The notes beneath the pieces were generated by a model, which was given only the letters and a program-made list of their open reading frames with translations, was not told where the DNA came from and did no database searches. Of a DNA stretch of 64,000 nucleotides, positions 1 to 8,713 are shown one piece after another. The DNA is from Comamonadaceae bacterium ALPHA2B (GTDB taxonomy: Bacteria > Pseudomonadota > Gammaproteobacteria > Burkholderiales > Burkholderiaceae_C). A program made the translations under genes and the position numbers. Positions within the stretch are counted from its first letter, which is position 1, and each line of letters starts with the position of its first letter. Location: assembly GCA_005503065.1 (NCBI GenBank), contig SCOE01000007.1, positions 124,001 to 188,000 on the forward strand. The letters run 5' to 3'.

Positions 1-1
1 G

Positions 2-559
2 CCCACGGCTGAGGACATCGAGCGGCATGGGATCACCATGTCGACGTGGTTTGAAGATCGAGCCGATCTTGAAAAGGTGATGGCGCGCGCGAACATTTAT
101 TTCGCCCCCCGATTGGAGGAAGGTATCGGCCAGTCGTTTCTCGAGTCCATGGCACGCGGCCAGTGCGTGGTAGCCCCGGGCCATGGGACCATGAATGAAT
201 ACGTCATCTCGGGCGAGAACGGCCTCCTCTACGACCCAGCGGACCCAGCACCCCTCGATTTCAGCAATGCATCGCAGATGGGCGCTAACGGTCGCCGGTC
301 CGTCATGAACGGACGGGCAGCCTGGGAGCGAGCCGAGCGGCGCCTCGTCGAATTCATTCTTGCGCCGAGCGCGGGTTGCTACGAAGGCATGTATCAGCAT
401 CCCGCGCTTCACGATCTGCCGACAGCTGCCGCTCCTGAACTGCCGAGCGTCAGGCTTGCGCTGCAGGCGCTGGCCGCGCGAGTGGGGTTCCTGCGCGCGA
501 CGCGCTTCCTCTGGCGCCCGCTGTTGCGGTTGGCGCGCGGCGCACGCGCGATCCGTTGA
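2..559 (+). CDS. Glycosyltransferase family 4 (GT-B), C-terminal part, cut by the window edge
   Basis: The reading frame is open from base 2, so the true start lies upstream; about 185 residues are visible. The segment EGIGQSFLE matches the E-x7-E motif that binds the nucleotide-sugar donor in GT4 enzymes. It is followed by a typical 'G..EYV..GENGLLYDP' Rossmann element. The enzyme would add a sugar to a lipid-linked glycan on the cytoplasmic face of the inner membrane. Thirty bases separate it from GDP-L-fucose synthase on the same strand, so both probably belong to one polysaccharide operon. Donor and acceptor cannot be read from this fragment. Confidence 0.85.
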   Translation, partial: PTAEDIERHGITMSTWFEDRADLEKVMARANIYFAPRLEEGIGQSFLESMARGQCVVAPGHGTMNEYVISGENGLLYDPADPAPLDFSNASQMGANGRRSVMNGRAAWERAERRLVEFILAPSAGCYEGMYQHPALHDLPTAAAPELPSVRLALQALAARVGFLRATRFLWRPLLRLARGARAIR

Positions 560-589
560 ATTGAACAGGTACAAAGGCGAAGGATTCAC

Positions 590-1546
590 ATGCAAACCAA
601 GAAGGTCTATGTAGCAGGTCATCGTGGCCTGGTTGGCACCGCGACGGTTCGGGCCCTGGAAGCGCACGGCGGCTTCAACATCGTCACCCGCACGCATGCC
701 GAACTCGACCTGGAGAATCGTGAGGCCACCCGCGACTTCTTCATGAGCGAGAGGCCCGACCATGTGGTGATGTGCGCTGCCAAGGTTGGCGGCATCCTCG
801 CGAACAACAACTTCCCCGTCGACTTCCTGCACAACAATTTGCGGATCCAGATCAACGTGTTCGACGCGGCATATGAGTCTGGCATCGATCGCATGATCTT
901 TCTCGGTTCCTCATGCATCTATCCGCGCGACTGCCCGCAGCCCATCAATGAAGACTACTTGCTGACCGGTCCGCTCGAGGCAACCAACCGACCCTACGCG
1001 CTTGCCAAGATTGCGGGCGTGGAGTCGTGCTGGTCGTTCAACCGCCAGTACAAGACCAACTACCTCGCGATGATGCCGACCAACATGTATGGGCCCGGCG
1101 ACAACTATCATCCCGAGAACTCGCATGTGCTGCCTGCGTTGATCAGGCGATTTCACCAAGCCAAGCTGCGGGGCGACGACTCGGTGGTGGTCTGGGGGTC
1201 GGGCAAGCCGCGCCGGGAGTTCATGTATTCGTCTGATCTGGGCGATGCCATCCTGTTCTTACTTCAGCTGGAAAAAGAGGCATTCGCCTCGCTCACCCGG
1301 CCCGAGGTGACGCCCTTGATCAACGTGGGCGTTGGGGAGGATGTCACTATCCAGGACGTAGCCGACCTAGTCAGGCGCACGGTTGGCTTCAAGGGCGAGC
1401 TGCGCCTCGATGCGACAAAGCCGGACGGCACGCCCCGCAAACTGCTCGACGTAGGCAGGCTCCATGCGCTCGGCTGGAAGGCCCGTACGCCATTGACGGA
1501 GGGGCTCAAGCTCGCTTACGAAGATTTTCTGAGGCACCATGGCTGA
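590..1546 (+). CDS. fcl: GDP-L-fucose synthase (GDP-4-keto-6-deoxymannose epimerase/reductase)
   Basis: Converts GDP-4-keto-6-deoxy-D-mannose to GDP-L-fucose with NADPH, supplying fucose for surface glycan. The 318 residues match the family length. The N-terminal GHRGLVG (residues 10-16) is the dinucleotide-binding loop. The catalytic Ser-Tyr-Lys set falls at S107, Y136 and K140, the same numbering as the E. coli enzyme, with C109 in SSCIYP. A GAAGGA ribosome binding site precedes the ATG. It overlaps the following glycosyltransferase by 8 bases, which suggests translational coupling. The partner gmd (GDP-mannose 4,6-dehydratase) is not in this window. Identification is firm. Confidence 0.95.
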   Translation: MQTKKVYVAGHRGLVGTATVRALEAHGGFNIVTRTHAELDLENREATRDFFMSERPDHVVMCAAKVGGILANNNFPVDFLHNNLRIQINVFDAAYESGIDRMIFLGSSCIYPRDCPQPINEDYLLTGPLEATNRPYALAKIAGVESCWSFNRQYKTNYLAMMPTNMYGPGDNYHPENSHVLPALIRRFHQAKLRGDDSVVVWGSGKPRREFMYSSDLGDAILFLLQLEKEAFASLTRPEVTPLINVGVGEDVTIQDVADLVRRTVGFKGELRLDATKPDGTPRKLLDVGRLHALGWKARTPLTEGLKLAYEDFLRHHG

Positions 1547-3680
1547 GCGGCGGCTCCGCCGAGCGCTTCGCCGGATGGCCAAGGGTGCTTATTGGGCATT
1601 GACACCTTGGCGGATGCCCAAACGGCTCGAGTTCATCCGGCAACGCGATGCTGAACTGGCGCGCGCGGCCGCGCTCGAAGCGTTCGTCGCGCGTGAGCGC
1701 GCCCTCCAAGAGGCCCGCGACCAAGGTCACGTGTCGGCACCGGCTGAAGCGCTCGATTTGTTTGACGACCTGAGCGTAGCCAGCGCGGCAGGATTGCCCG
1801 TTGATGTCGTCATCGACGCAGCGCCGGACGGGGCCGAAGTCGTCGACTCGCTGTCTGCCGTCCGGTTCTGCATTGGACTGCTGCGTGGTCGTCAGGATGT
1901 GCGTCGTCGCTTCCCTCGCGCGCTTACCGGCGGCATCGCCGGTGAGTTCGCCCAATGGATTGAGGTCGAGGGCCGTCGCGAATTCGGACTGTCCGCCGAG
2001 GCGGCGAAGCTCGTCGCTGCTGTGTTGGGTTCCGATGTGGCTGCACGGGCGCGACAGGTTTTTCTGTCGGCGGATCTGCCGCGCTCGATTCTTCCGCATG
2101 GGCTGACACCTGCCGGAATGAGGAGCCTCTTCTGGTGGTTCATGCAGTACGGCGCACGGAATTCGTCACTTCAGCTGCACGAGGTCTGGTGGCTTTTTCT
2201 GGAGGCGGCCGAGCGCCCTCATGAAGAACTTCAGCAAGCCTTCTATTTCACCCCGGACTGGCAACGGCGCCATCCCGACGGAGGCACAGTCTTCGGTTGC
2301 GAGGCGTTCGCCGCGTGGTTCGCGCGTGCGTACGGTGCGAGCGGTGATTGGCTCGACCCGACCGAATGGCCCGAAAAGCAAGATGCCGCAGCGCAATTGC
2401 GCACCGCATTGCTGGCGCGCGCGTCGTGGCGCCGACTTCATCCTCGTGCTCTCGCCGATGCCTCCGCGGCGCAAGCGTTGCTAGATTGGTTGCGTACGCC
2501 GGACAGCGGTGTGCGTGGCGCCGCCTTGCGTTGGTGCAATGCGTTGGGCGCCGGCGTGGCAGCGGAGATGGTACGCACCGGCGCGAATGTGATGGCCCAT
2601 TTCTGCTATCCCTCGGGCCTTCGTGTGTCGGCGGAATCCCTGGTGGCAGGCATGACCGCGAATGGGGTCCCGGTATCGCTGCGTGACATCCACACCGATG
2701 TCGAGGATGATCCATTTCATGTGCGCTTCGACGGCATGGAGCACCACGATGTGACCATCGTCCATACCCAGCCCGAGCCGTTTTTTCGGGAGGCGTATCG
2801 GCGGGCGGGTATTTTTCAACGTGTGCCGCGCACCTACCGCATTGCTTATTGGTACTGGGAATTCGATTCGGCACCCGAGTCGTGGACCAATTTCGCTCGG
2901 GATGTCGACGAAGTATGGGTCGCCACGGAGTTCGTGGCACGGGGGGTGAGGAAGCGTGTGGACGTCCCGGTGCGCACCCTCTTTCCGGGCGTCAAGCTTG
3001 GCCACTTCACGCCTCGGGACAAGACCTACTTCGGGTTGGACAAGTCGGCCTACGTATTCCTTTTCACTTTTCATATGATGAGCGTGATGGAGCGTAAAAA
3101 TCCGCTCGGGCTCGTCCGTGCATTCAAGCAAGCCTTCGCATCCACCGAAAATGCGGCGCTCGTGCTGAAAGTGTCCTTCGGCGAGCGCCATCCTCAGCAA
3201 TTGCAGGCGTTGCGCAAGGCTTGCGAAGGCGCCCGGATCACGGTCATCGACGAAGTGTTCAGCGCTGATAAAGTTCTGTCGCTGATGCATGCGTGCGATG
3301 CCTACGTGTCTTTGCACCGCAGCGAGGGCTTGGGGCTGACCATGGCAGAGGCGATGTTGATGGGCAAGCCGGTGATAGCCACCGGTTTTTCCAGCAACGT
3401 CGATTTCATGGACGACAGCAATAGCCTGCTGGTGCCCTATGAACTCGTGAAGCTCGCCGAACCTATTCCACCCTATGACGCAGGCATGGAGTGGGCCGAG
3501 CCGTCGACCCATCAGGCGGCAGCTCACATGCGCAAGCTATATGAAAACCGTGAATGGGCCCGCGAGCTGGGCGCCAAGGCGCGAGCGAGCGCACTAGCCA
3601 ATTTATCTGTCGAGGCAGCGGGTCGCAGGATCTCGCAGCGGTTGGAGGAGATCAGGGCGCTGCGCTCGGGCGGGGGCTGA
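1539..3680 (+). CDS. Large glycosyltransferase: GT4 domain behind an uncharacterised N-terminal module
   Basis: A 713-residue protein. The C-terminal half (about residues 335-713) is a GT-B glycosyltransferase with an E-x7-E motif in EGLGLTMAE and a 'GKPVIATGFSSN' loop. The first ~330 residues match no domain I recognise. They are Trp/Phe/Ala-rich and probably helical, with recurring 'F.AWF' or 'LLDWL' segments, and may be an acceptor-recognition or scaffold module. The ATG lies inside the end of fcl, preceded by GAGG. It converges with the leftward wzt gene, 47 bases away. The role in glycan assembly is inferred from domain and context; the linkage made is unknown. Confidence 0.85.
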   Translation: MAERRLRRALRRMAKGAYWALTPWRMPKRLEFIRQRDAELARAAALEAFVARERALQEARDQGHVSAPAEALDLFDDLSVASAAGLPVDVVIDAAPDGAEVVDSLSAVRFCIGLLRGRQDVRRRFPRALTGGIAGEFAQWIEVEGRREFGLSAEAAKLVAAVLGSDVAARARQVFLSADLPRSILPHGLTPAGMRSLFWWFMQYGARNSSLQLHEVWWLFLEAAERPHEELQQAFYFTPDWQRRHPDGGTVFGCEAFAAWFARAYGASGDWLDPTEWPEKQDAAAQLRTALLARASWRRLHPRALADASAAQALLDWLRTPDSGVRGAALRWCNALGAGVAAEMVRTGANVMAHFCYPSGLRVSAESLVAGMTANGVPVSLRDIHTDVEDDPFHVRFDGMEHHDVTIVHTQPEPFFREAYRRAGIFQRVPRTYRIAYWYWEFDSAPESWTNFARDVDEVWVATEFVARGVRKRVDVPVRTLFPGVKLGHFTPRDKTYFGLDKSAYVFLFTFHMMSVMERKNPLGLVRAFKQAFASTENAALVLKVSFGERHPQQLQALRKACEGARITVIDEVFSADKVLSLMHACDAYVSLHRSEGLGLTMAEAMLMGKPVIATGFSSNVDFMDDSNSLLVPYELVKLAEPIPPYDAGMEWAEPSTHQAAAHMRKLYENREWARELGAKARASALANLSVEAAGRRISQRLEEIRALRSGGG

Positions 3681-3727
3681 CTCGGGTATACCAAGGCGCC
3701 CGCCGGGCGCTGGGTGCGATCGAAAGG

Positions 3728-4429
3728 CTATTGAGAGACGATTCGCCCGTGCTCAAGGTGGATCACCCGGTTGCACTCTCGCTGGATCAACTCAGGATTG
3801 TGCGAAGCGAGCACCAGGATGCCAGATTTGGCCACCACATCTTTCATCCGTTGCTCGGCCTTCTCGGTAAATTCGGCGTCGCCGACCGAAAGCCATTCGT
3901 CCATCAGCAGGATGTCGGCCTCCACACTCGTCGATATCGAGAACGCGAGGCGCATCAACATGCCGGTGGAGTAGGTGCGCACGGGCATGTTGACGTATTC
4001 GCCGAGGCCGCTGAACTCGCAGATGCTGGGCGTGAGTTCATCGATCTGCCGCTTGCTCATGCCCATCACAAGGCCGCGTAGCATGATGTTCTCGACGCCC
4101 GTCGCATCTACCTCAATGCCCAAGGACGGATCGATGAGGCTCGCCACCGACCCTTGACGCGAAAACTCGCCCGCAGATGGCTCGTAGACGCCGGCTAACG
4201 TACGAAGAAGCGTCGACTTGCCAGCGCCGTTATGCCCGATCAATCCCAAGCGATCGCCACTCTTGAGTTCGAGATCGATATTGCTGAGTGCCTGTACGAC
4301 ATTGACACCTGTCTCTTTGCCGAATCGGCCCCCAGTGACTGAGCTGGCCAGTGTTTTTTTTAGCGAGGCGGCGCCGGCACCATAGATCGGGAAATTGACA
4401 GAGACGTTGCGTAGTGAAATCGAAGCCAT
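3728..4429 (-). CDS. wzt: Polysaccharide ABC exporter, ATP-binding subunit (Wzt/KpsT type)
   Basis: ATPase that powers export of undecaprenol-linked polysaccharide across the inner membrane together with Wzm. Walker A is GHNGAGKST (residues 65-73). The degenerate signature YSTGMLMRLAF (from residue 153) is typical of Wzt/KpsT proteins, and Walker B is ILLMDE (173-178). At 233 residues it lacks the roughly 200-residue C-terminal carbohydrate-binding domain of E. coli O9a Wzt, so it resembles KpsT and short Wzt forms. It is read leftward, three bases after the wzm stop, in an operon manC-wzm-wzt. Family assignment is secure; whether the product is O-antigen or capsule is open. Confidence 0.92.
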   Translation of the reverse strand: MASISLRNVSVNFPIYGAGAASLKKTLASSVTGGRFGKETGVNVVQALSNIDLELKSGDRLGLIGHNGAGKSTLLRTLAGVYEPSAGEFSRQGSVASLIDPSLGIEVDATGVENIMLRGLVMGMSKRQIDELTPSICEFSGLGEYVNMPVRTYSTGMLMRLAFSISTSVEADILLMDEWLSVGDAEFTEKAEQRMKDVVAKSGILVLASHNPELIQRECNRVIHLEHGRIVSQ

Positions 4430-4432
4430 GGT

Positions 4433-5236
4433 CTACAGCCAGTAGACCACGCGGCGGCGGTACTTGGCGAAAAGCGTGCAAGAGACAAGCAAGGAGACCC
4501 CCGTCCAAGCCAGGATGCCCCACCAGCTATGTGGCATTGCGTCACCTCCCATGAGTGGCGTACGCAGAAGGTCAAGCATTTGGGCGAATGGGTTGTAAAG
4601 GATGTATTGCGCTCGGCCGGGCAAGCTTTCCGGAAGCCAGAAAACGGGCGTCAGGAACATGAGCATCTGCATCACGCTTGTGACGATCTGCGTTACATCC
4701 CGGAAGCGCGTGCAGATCAGGGCCAGCGCCATGCCGATCGCCTGTGCATTGATTATCACCAAGAGGAAAGCAGGGACTAGCAGCCAAGCATCCCATGAGA
4801 GCGATATGCCCGCCCACAAGGCAACCGGGATGTAGAGAACGATGTGGTGGGCGAACTGGATGACGTTACGCGCGAGGCTGCGCCAGACGAAAAGGCTGAT
4901 AGGGAAATAGCCCTGCTTCAGGTAATTGGCCGAACTGATGAAGGCGTTGCACGAATCGGTGACAACTCCCGAGAAGAATCCCCAGAAGATGATGCCCAAC
5001 GCCAAGTGCGGAAAGAATTTCGAGAGCTCGGTTCCGAAGAGTGAGCTGTACAGGGGGCCCATGCCGCCGATCATTGCGCCCATGCTCAACGTGAGCCACA
5101 GCGGGCCCAGCATCGAGCGGCGGTAGCGCAAGACGATATCGAACCAGGCCAACGTCCACCAGATGTCGGTGCGGCGCGTACCCTCCCACCAGTCGGCCCA
5201 GGCACTGCGGTGAAGGTTGGAATGGGCTTGGCTCAT
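4433..5236 (-). CDS. wzm: Polysaccharide ABC exporter, membrane subunit (Wzm/KpsM, ABC-2 type)
   Basis: Forms the transmembrane channel for glycan export with Wzt. The 267 residues contain several long hydrophobic stretches of the ABC-2 permease type, with an amphipathic N-terminus containing 'WWTLAWFDIVLRYRRSMLG', the usual entry to the first membrane helix in O-antigen exporters. I chose the ATG at 5236 because its ATGA overlaps the manC stop codon exactly. An upstream extension to 5296 would run into manC and adds only basic, low-complexity residues. The three-gene leftward operon manC-wzm-wzt couples GDP-mannose supply to export. Confidence 0.9.
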   Translation of the reverse strand: MSQAHSNLHRSAWADWWEGTRRTDIWWTLAWFDIVLRYRRSMLGPLWLTLSMGAMIGGMGPLYSSLFGTELSKFFPHLALGIIFWGFFSGVVTDSCNAFISSANYLKQGYFPISLFVWRSLARNVIQFAHHIVLYIPVALWAGISLSWDAWLLVPAFLLVIINAQAIGMALALICTRFRDVTQIVTSVMQMLMFLTPVFWLPESLPGRAQYILYNPFAQMLDLLRTPLMGGDAMPHSWWGILAWTGVSLLVSCTLFAKYRRRVVYWL

Positions 5237-6651
5237 GCGCGACCGTAGGTGTCTGCAAGACGCACGATGTCGTCCTCGCCCAGATAGTTGCCGCACTGGA
5301 CTTCGATGAGGACGAGCTCGTCCGAGCCGATGTTGGTGAGTCGGTGCTTTTCTTTCAAGGGGATGTACCGATACTGGCCGGGCAGCGTTTCGTATTCCGT
5401 CTCGCCGACTTGTACGAGTGCCTTGCCTCGCACGACGACCCAGTGCTCAGCCCGCTGGTGGTGGAATTGAAGTGACAGCGCTTCGCCGGGCTTGACCGTG
5501 ATGCGTTTGACCTTGTATCCGTCCTCTTCCTTCAAGGACGCATAGGTGCCCCACGGACGGTGGACTGTTGCGGGAAGGTGCACGGAATCGTGCTTGCGGT
5601 GCCTTAGGGTCTCGACCACCTTCTTCACATCCTGGGCGCTGTCCTTGTGAGCGACGAGCAGCGCGTCGGGCGTGTCGACGATCACCATGTCGCGCACGCC
5701 CAGGGTCGCTACCATCTTCGGGCCGTGGCTCTGGACCTGAACATGCGTATTGGTGGTGTTGATGGCCACCACATCCTCGTCGAGCGTGTTGCCGCTGGCA
5801 TCGGCAGTCTGCGTCTTCGCCACTGCGGGCCATGAGCCGACGTCGGTCCAGCCGAACTTGGCGGGCACGACGTGCACATTGTCGGCCCGCTCCATCACCG
5901 CATAGTCGATGCTGATATCCGGCTGCAGTCCAAACGCGTGCGGTTCGAAACTCACTCCGTCGGCCACCATGTCCGACGTCTTGAGTGCGTGCCGCGAAGC
6001 GGCAATGACCTCAGGTGCGTGCGCTTCCAGCGCGGCGATCATCGATTCGGCAGTGAAGGCGAACATGCCGCTGTTCCAGTAATAGCGGCCGGTCGCAAGG
6101 TATTGCATTGCGTCTTCCAGTTCGGGCTTTTCCACGAAGCGCTTCACCTTCTGCGGATCTCGCGCAACACGGTCCACCTCGACGTATCCAAATCCGGTTT
6201 CAGGGCCGGTCGGGTGGATGCCGAAGACCACCAGCGCCCCTTGGCGGGCCAATCGGAAGGCATCGCTGGCGCTGGCAACGAAGGCAGGAACATCGGGCAC
6301 CAGATGGTCGGCCGACAGCACCAGCATCAGGCACTCATTTCCAAACTGTGCGGCGCACTGCAATGCCGCCAGCGCAATGGCGGGGGCAGTGTTGCGGCCC
6401 TTGGGTTCCAGCAGGAACGTGGTGGCCGGCGGGTCGGTCATGCCCTTGAGCACGTCCTTGGTGAGGAACAGGTGGTCCTTGTTTGTGACGATCATCAGCT
6501 CGCCGGTGCCGCATGCCTGCCCCCTCTCGATGGCCTGCTGCAGCAACGTGGAATCGCCAAGCTTCATGAAGGGTTTGGGAAGTGCTTGTCGTGACACGGG
6601 CCAGAGGCGAGAACCACTTCCGCCGGAAAGCACCACCGATACCAATTTCAT
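5233..6651 (-). CDS. manC: Mannose-1-phosphate guanylyltransferase / mannose-6-phosphate isomerase (type II, bifunctional)
   Basis: Makes GDP-mannose, the precursor of both mannose and, through GMD and Fcl, L-fucose in the glycan. The N-terminal nucleotidyltransferase domain has the pyrophosphorylase signature GGSGSRLWPVSRQ (from residue 10) and FVEKPE further on. The C-terminal cupin carries the zinc-site motif QFHHQRAEHW (residues 395-404) of type II phosphomannose isomerases. I place the start at the ATG in MKLVSVVLSGG, giving 472 residues, the family norm. The 89-codon upstream extension has no family sequence. It is the first gene of the leftward manC-wzm-wzt operon. Confidence 0.95.
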   Translation of the reverse strand: MKLVSVVLSGGSGSRLWPVSRQALPKPFMKLGDSTLLQQAIERGQACGTGELMIVTNKDHLFLTKDVLKGMTDPPATTFLLEPKGRNTAPAIALAALQCAAQFGNECLMLVLSADHLVPDVPAFVASASDAFRLARQGALVVFGIHPTGPETGFGYVEVDRVARDPQKVKRFVEKPELEDAMQYLATGRYYWNSGMFAFTAESMIAALEAHAPEVIAASRHALKTSDMVADGVSFEPHAFGLQPDISIDYAVMERADNVHVVPAKFGWTDVGSWPAVAKTQTADASGNTLDEDVVAINTTNTHVQVQSHGPKMVATLGVRDMVIVDTPDALLVAHKDSAQDVKKVVETLRHRKHDSVHLPATVHRPWGTYASLKEEDGYKVKRITVKPGEALSLQFHHQRAEHWVVVRGKALVQVGETEYETLPGQYRYIPLKEKHRLTNIGSDELVLIEVQCGNYLGEDDIVRLADTYGRA

Positions 6652-6832
6652 GTCGTCGTCTTCGAACACTTGAAAGGAGCAGATTTTACCCGGCTCGAAC
6701 TGGGTCGCCGGGTTGCGAGGGCATGGTCGCATCGACCGCCTCATCTCGCGTGGATAGGCCGGCTTCCGAAGCCACCGATAATTTTGTCGATCGCATGCGT
6801 GGGGCCTGACTTCGCGCAGCGCCCCCACGCAC

Positions 6833-8713
6833 ATGAAACCTCTCAAGCCAGACTTGCCTCCGGTCCGGGCAGTTCGCTCCAGCGTCGCGACGGCCAACCG
6901 CCTGCCTGGGGCGAGCACAGCTGCGCAATGGGCTGGCCGTGTCCGCGAGCTTGAAGCGCAGATCGAAGCGCTTCGCCATTCGAGCAGTTGGCGACTGACC
7001 GCCCCATTGCGGCGTGCGATGGCGTGGGTTTCGAAGCCCGGCCGCCAGGACCCAGCCTATGAAAGGTGGCTCGCGACGCATTTGGCGGAGGCGCCACCCT
7101 CGTCGTCAGGCAGTGCCATCAAGATTTCCGTTGTCATGCCGGTCTTCAATCCCGATCCGCAATGGTTGCGTGCCGCGGTGGGTTCGGTGCGCGCCCAGAG
7201 TCATGCCGATTGGGAGTTGTGCATGGCCGACGATGCTTCCACAGAACCCGGCGTCCTCGAACTGCTCCAGGCCGTGGCAGCCGAGGACCCACGCATCAAG
7301 TGGATGCGCCGGACGCACAACGGGCACATCTCGGCGGCGTCGAACTCTGCACTGGAGCTGGCGACCGGTGCTTGGGTGGCGCTGCTTGACCAGGATGACC
7401 TCCTCGCTCCCCACGCGCTGGCGTGGATGGCCCACGAGATCGGCGCGCATCCCGAAGCCAGGGTCGTCTACTCCGACGAGGACAAGGTGGACGCCCACGG
7501 CCGGCATTTCGCCCCGCACCTCAAAGCCGACTGGAATCCGGAACTGCTCCGGTCGCAGAACTTCGTGTCGCACCTGGGTGTGTACGAGACGGCGCGGCTT
7601 CGGGCTCAGGGCGGCTTCCGGGTTGGTTTCGAGGGCGCGCAGGACCACGACCTTGTGCTGCGCATGAGCGAGGGCCTGTCCGACGGGCAGGTTCGGCACG
7701 TGGCTCGCGTCCTCTACCACTGGCGAGCGCATGCAGGCAGCACCGCCGGTATCGAGGCGGGGGGGGCCAAGGCCTACGCGGAGGACGCCGGGCGGCGGGC
7801 GGTGCAGGATCACCTGGACCGGCTGGGCCGGTCCGACCTGGTGCTCGCGACCCCGGACGGCCTTCGGTGCGTTCCGCGCTTCTTCGCGGAGCCTCCTTTC
7901 GTGTCGATCATCGTCACGGGATGGCGCGACGCGGCTGCACTGCAGGCTACGGCACGCGCTGTCGTGCAGGGCACTGCGTACCCACGCTTCGAAATGCTGT
8001 TGCTGGATCTGTCGGATGGCGGCGCGGCCCAAGCCTGCCTGGATGGCTGGATTTCGCATCCGGGCTTGCGTGCCGTGCCGCGATTACCCGGCGACACACC
8101 GGTGGCCGCTGCCCGCCGCGCTACTGCCTTGGCCGAGGGCACCATGCTGGCCTGGGTGGGCGACGGTGTTGTGCCGGTCCGGCCGGATTGGCTGGACGAA
8201 TTGGTAGGGCGCCTCCTGCCAATGGAGGTCGGCGCGGCGGGCGGTCAGGTAGTCGACGGCCAGGGCGTCGTCGTGGACGGAGCCCTGCTGCTGGACCCGA
8301 TGCGCGTGGCCCTACCGGCCTTCGCCGGCAGCTCGGACGGCGGTTACTTCAATCGGGCCTGCCTGGCGCAGAACCTCTCGGCCGTCTCGGCCGCGTTTGC
8401 CGTGGTCAAACGGTCTGCCTACGAGGAGGCCGGCGGCTTCGGAGACAATCCTGCGTCCCTCTCCCTGGCGTTCGTGGACCTGTGTTTGCGCCTGGGCAAG
8501 GTCGGCCGGCGCATCGTCTGGTCGCCATATGCCGAGGGCTTTCAAACCCGCGCCGCGCCATCCCCGGCTGGCGAATCCGCCGAAGACCTCGACCTCATGA
8601 CCCATCGCTGGCACGCGGCTTTGCGCCGTGATCCTGTCCACAACCCTCACCTGGTGCGGGGCGCATGGGCGCTTGACGTTCGCCGGGCCAAGGCCGGGGA
8701 GGGCGCCGCATGA
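6833..8713 (+). CDS. Tandem-domain family 2 glycosyltransferase
   Basis: 626 residues with a short N-terminal coiled segment ending in 'SWRLTAPLR', a hallmark of rhamnosyltransferase-like GT2 proteins. A complete GT2 domain follows (KISVVMPVFNPDP near residue 99, catalytic LLDQDD). A second GT2-like domain starts near residue 355 ('FVSIIVTGW') but its metal site is eroded to 'WVGDG'. The stop overlaps the next gene (ATGA), so the two are probably made together and may act as a pair. It is divergent from manC across 181 bases. A strong hairpin lies just before its ATG. Sugar specificity is unknown. Confidence 0.88.
   Translation: MKPLKPDLPPVRAVRSSVATANRLPGASTAAQWAGRVRELEAQIEALRHSSSWRLTAPLRRAMAWVSKPGRQDPAYERWLATHLAEAPPSSSGSAIKISVVMPVFNPDPQWLRAAVGSVRAQSHADWELCMADDASTEPGVLELLQAVAAEDPRIKWMRRTHNGHISAASNSALELATGAWVALLDQDDLLAPHALAWMAHEIGAHPEARVVYSDEDKVDAHGRHFAPHLKADWNPELLRSQNFVSHLGVYETARLRAQGGFRVGFEGAQDHDLVLRMSEGLSDGQVRHVARVLYHWRAHAGSTAGIEAGGAKAYAEDAGRRAVQDHLDRLGRSDLVLATPDGLRCVPRFFAEPPFVSIIVTGWRDAAALQATARAVVQGTAYPRFEMLLLDLSDGGAAQACLDGWISHPGLRAVPRLPGDTPVAAARRATALAEGTMLAWVGDGVVPVRPDWLDELVGRLLPMEVGAAGGQVVDGQGVVVDGALLLDPMRVALPAFAGSSDGGYFNRACLAQNLSAVSAAFAVVKRSAYEEAGGFGDNPASLSLAFVDLCLRLGKVGRRIVWSPYAEGFQTRAAPSPAGESAEDLDLMTHRWHAALRRDPVHNPHLVRGAWALDVRRAKAGEGAA

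Noticed and set aside
2-559. First glycosyltransferase as a truncated gene starting at ATG 38
   Set aside because: The frame is open to the window edge and lacks the N-terminal GT-B domain, so the gene is cut by the window, not truncated in the genome.
3696-3710. gcgccc-gcc-gggcgc as a terminator between the converging GT and wzt genes
   Set aside because: The stem is only six bases and has no T run on either strand, so it is too weak to annotate as a terminator.
6652-6918. Upstream extension of manC by 89 codons
   Set aside because: No pyrophosphorylase sequence there; it would overlap the divergent GT2 gene and the hairpin. The ATG at 6651 gives the family length.
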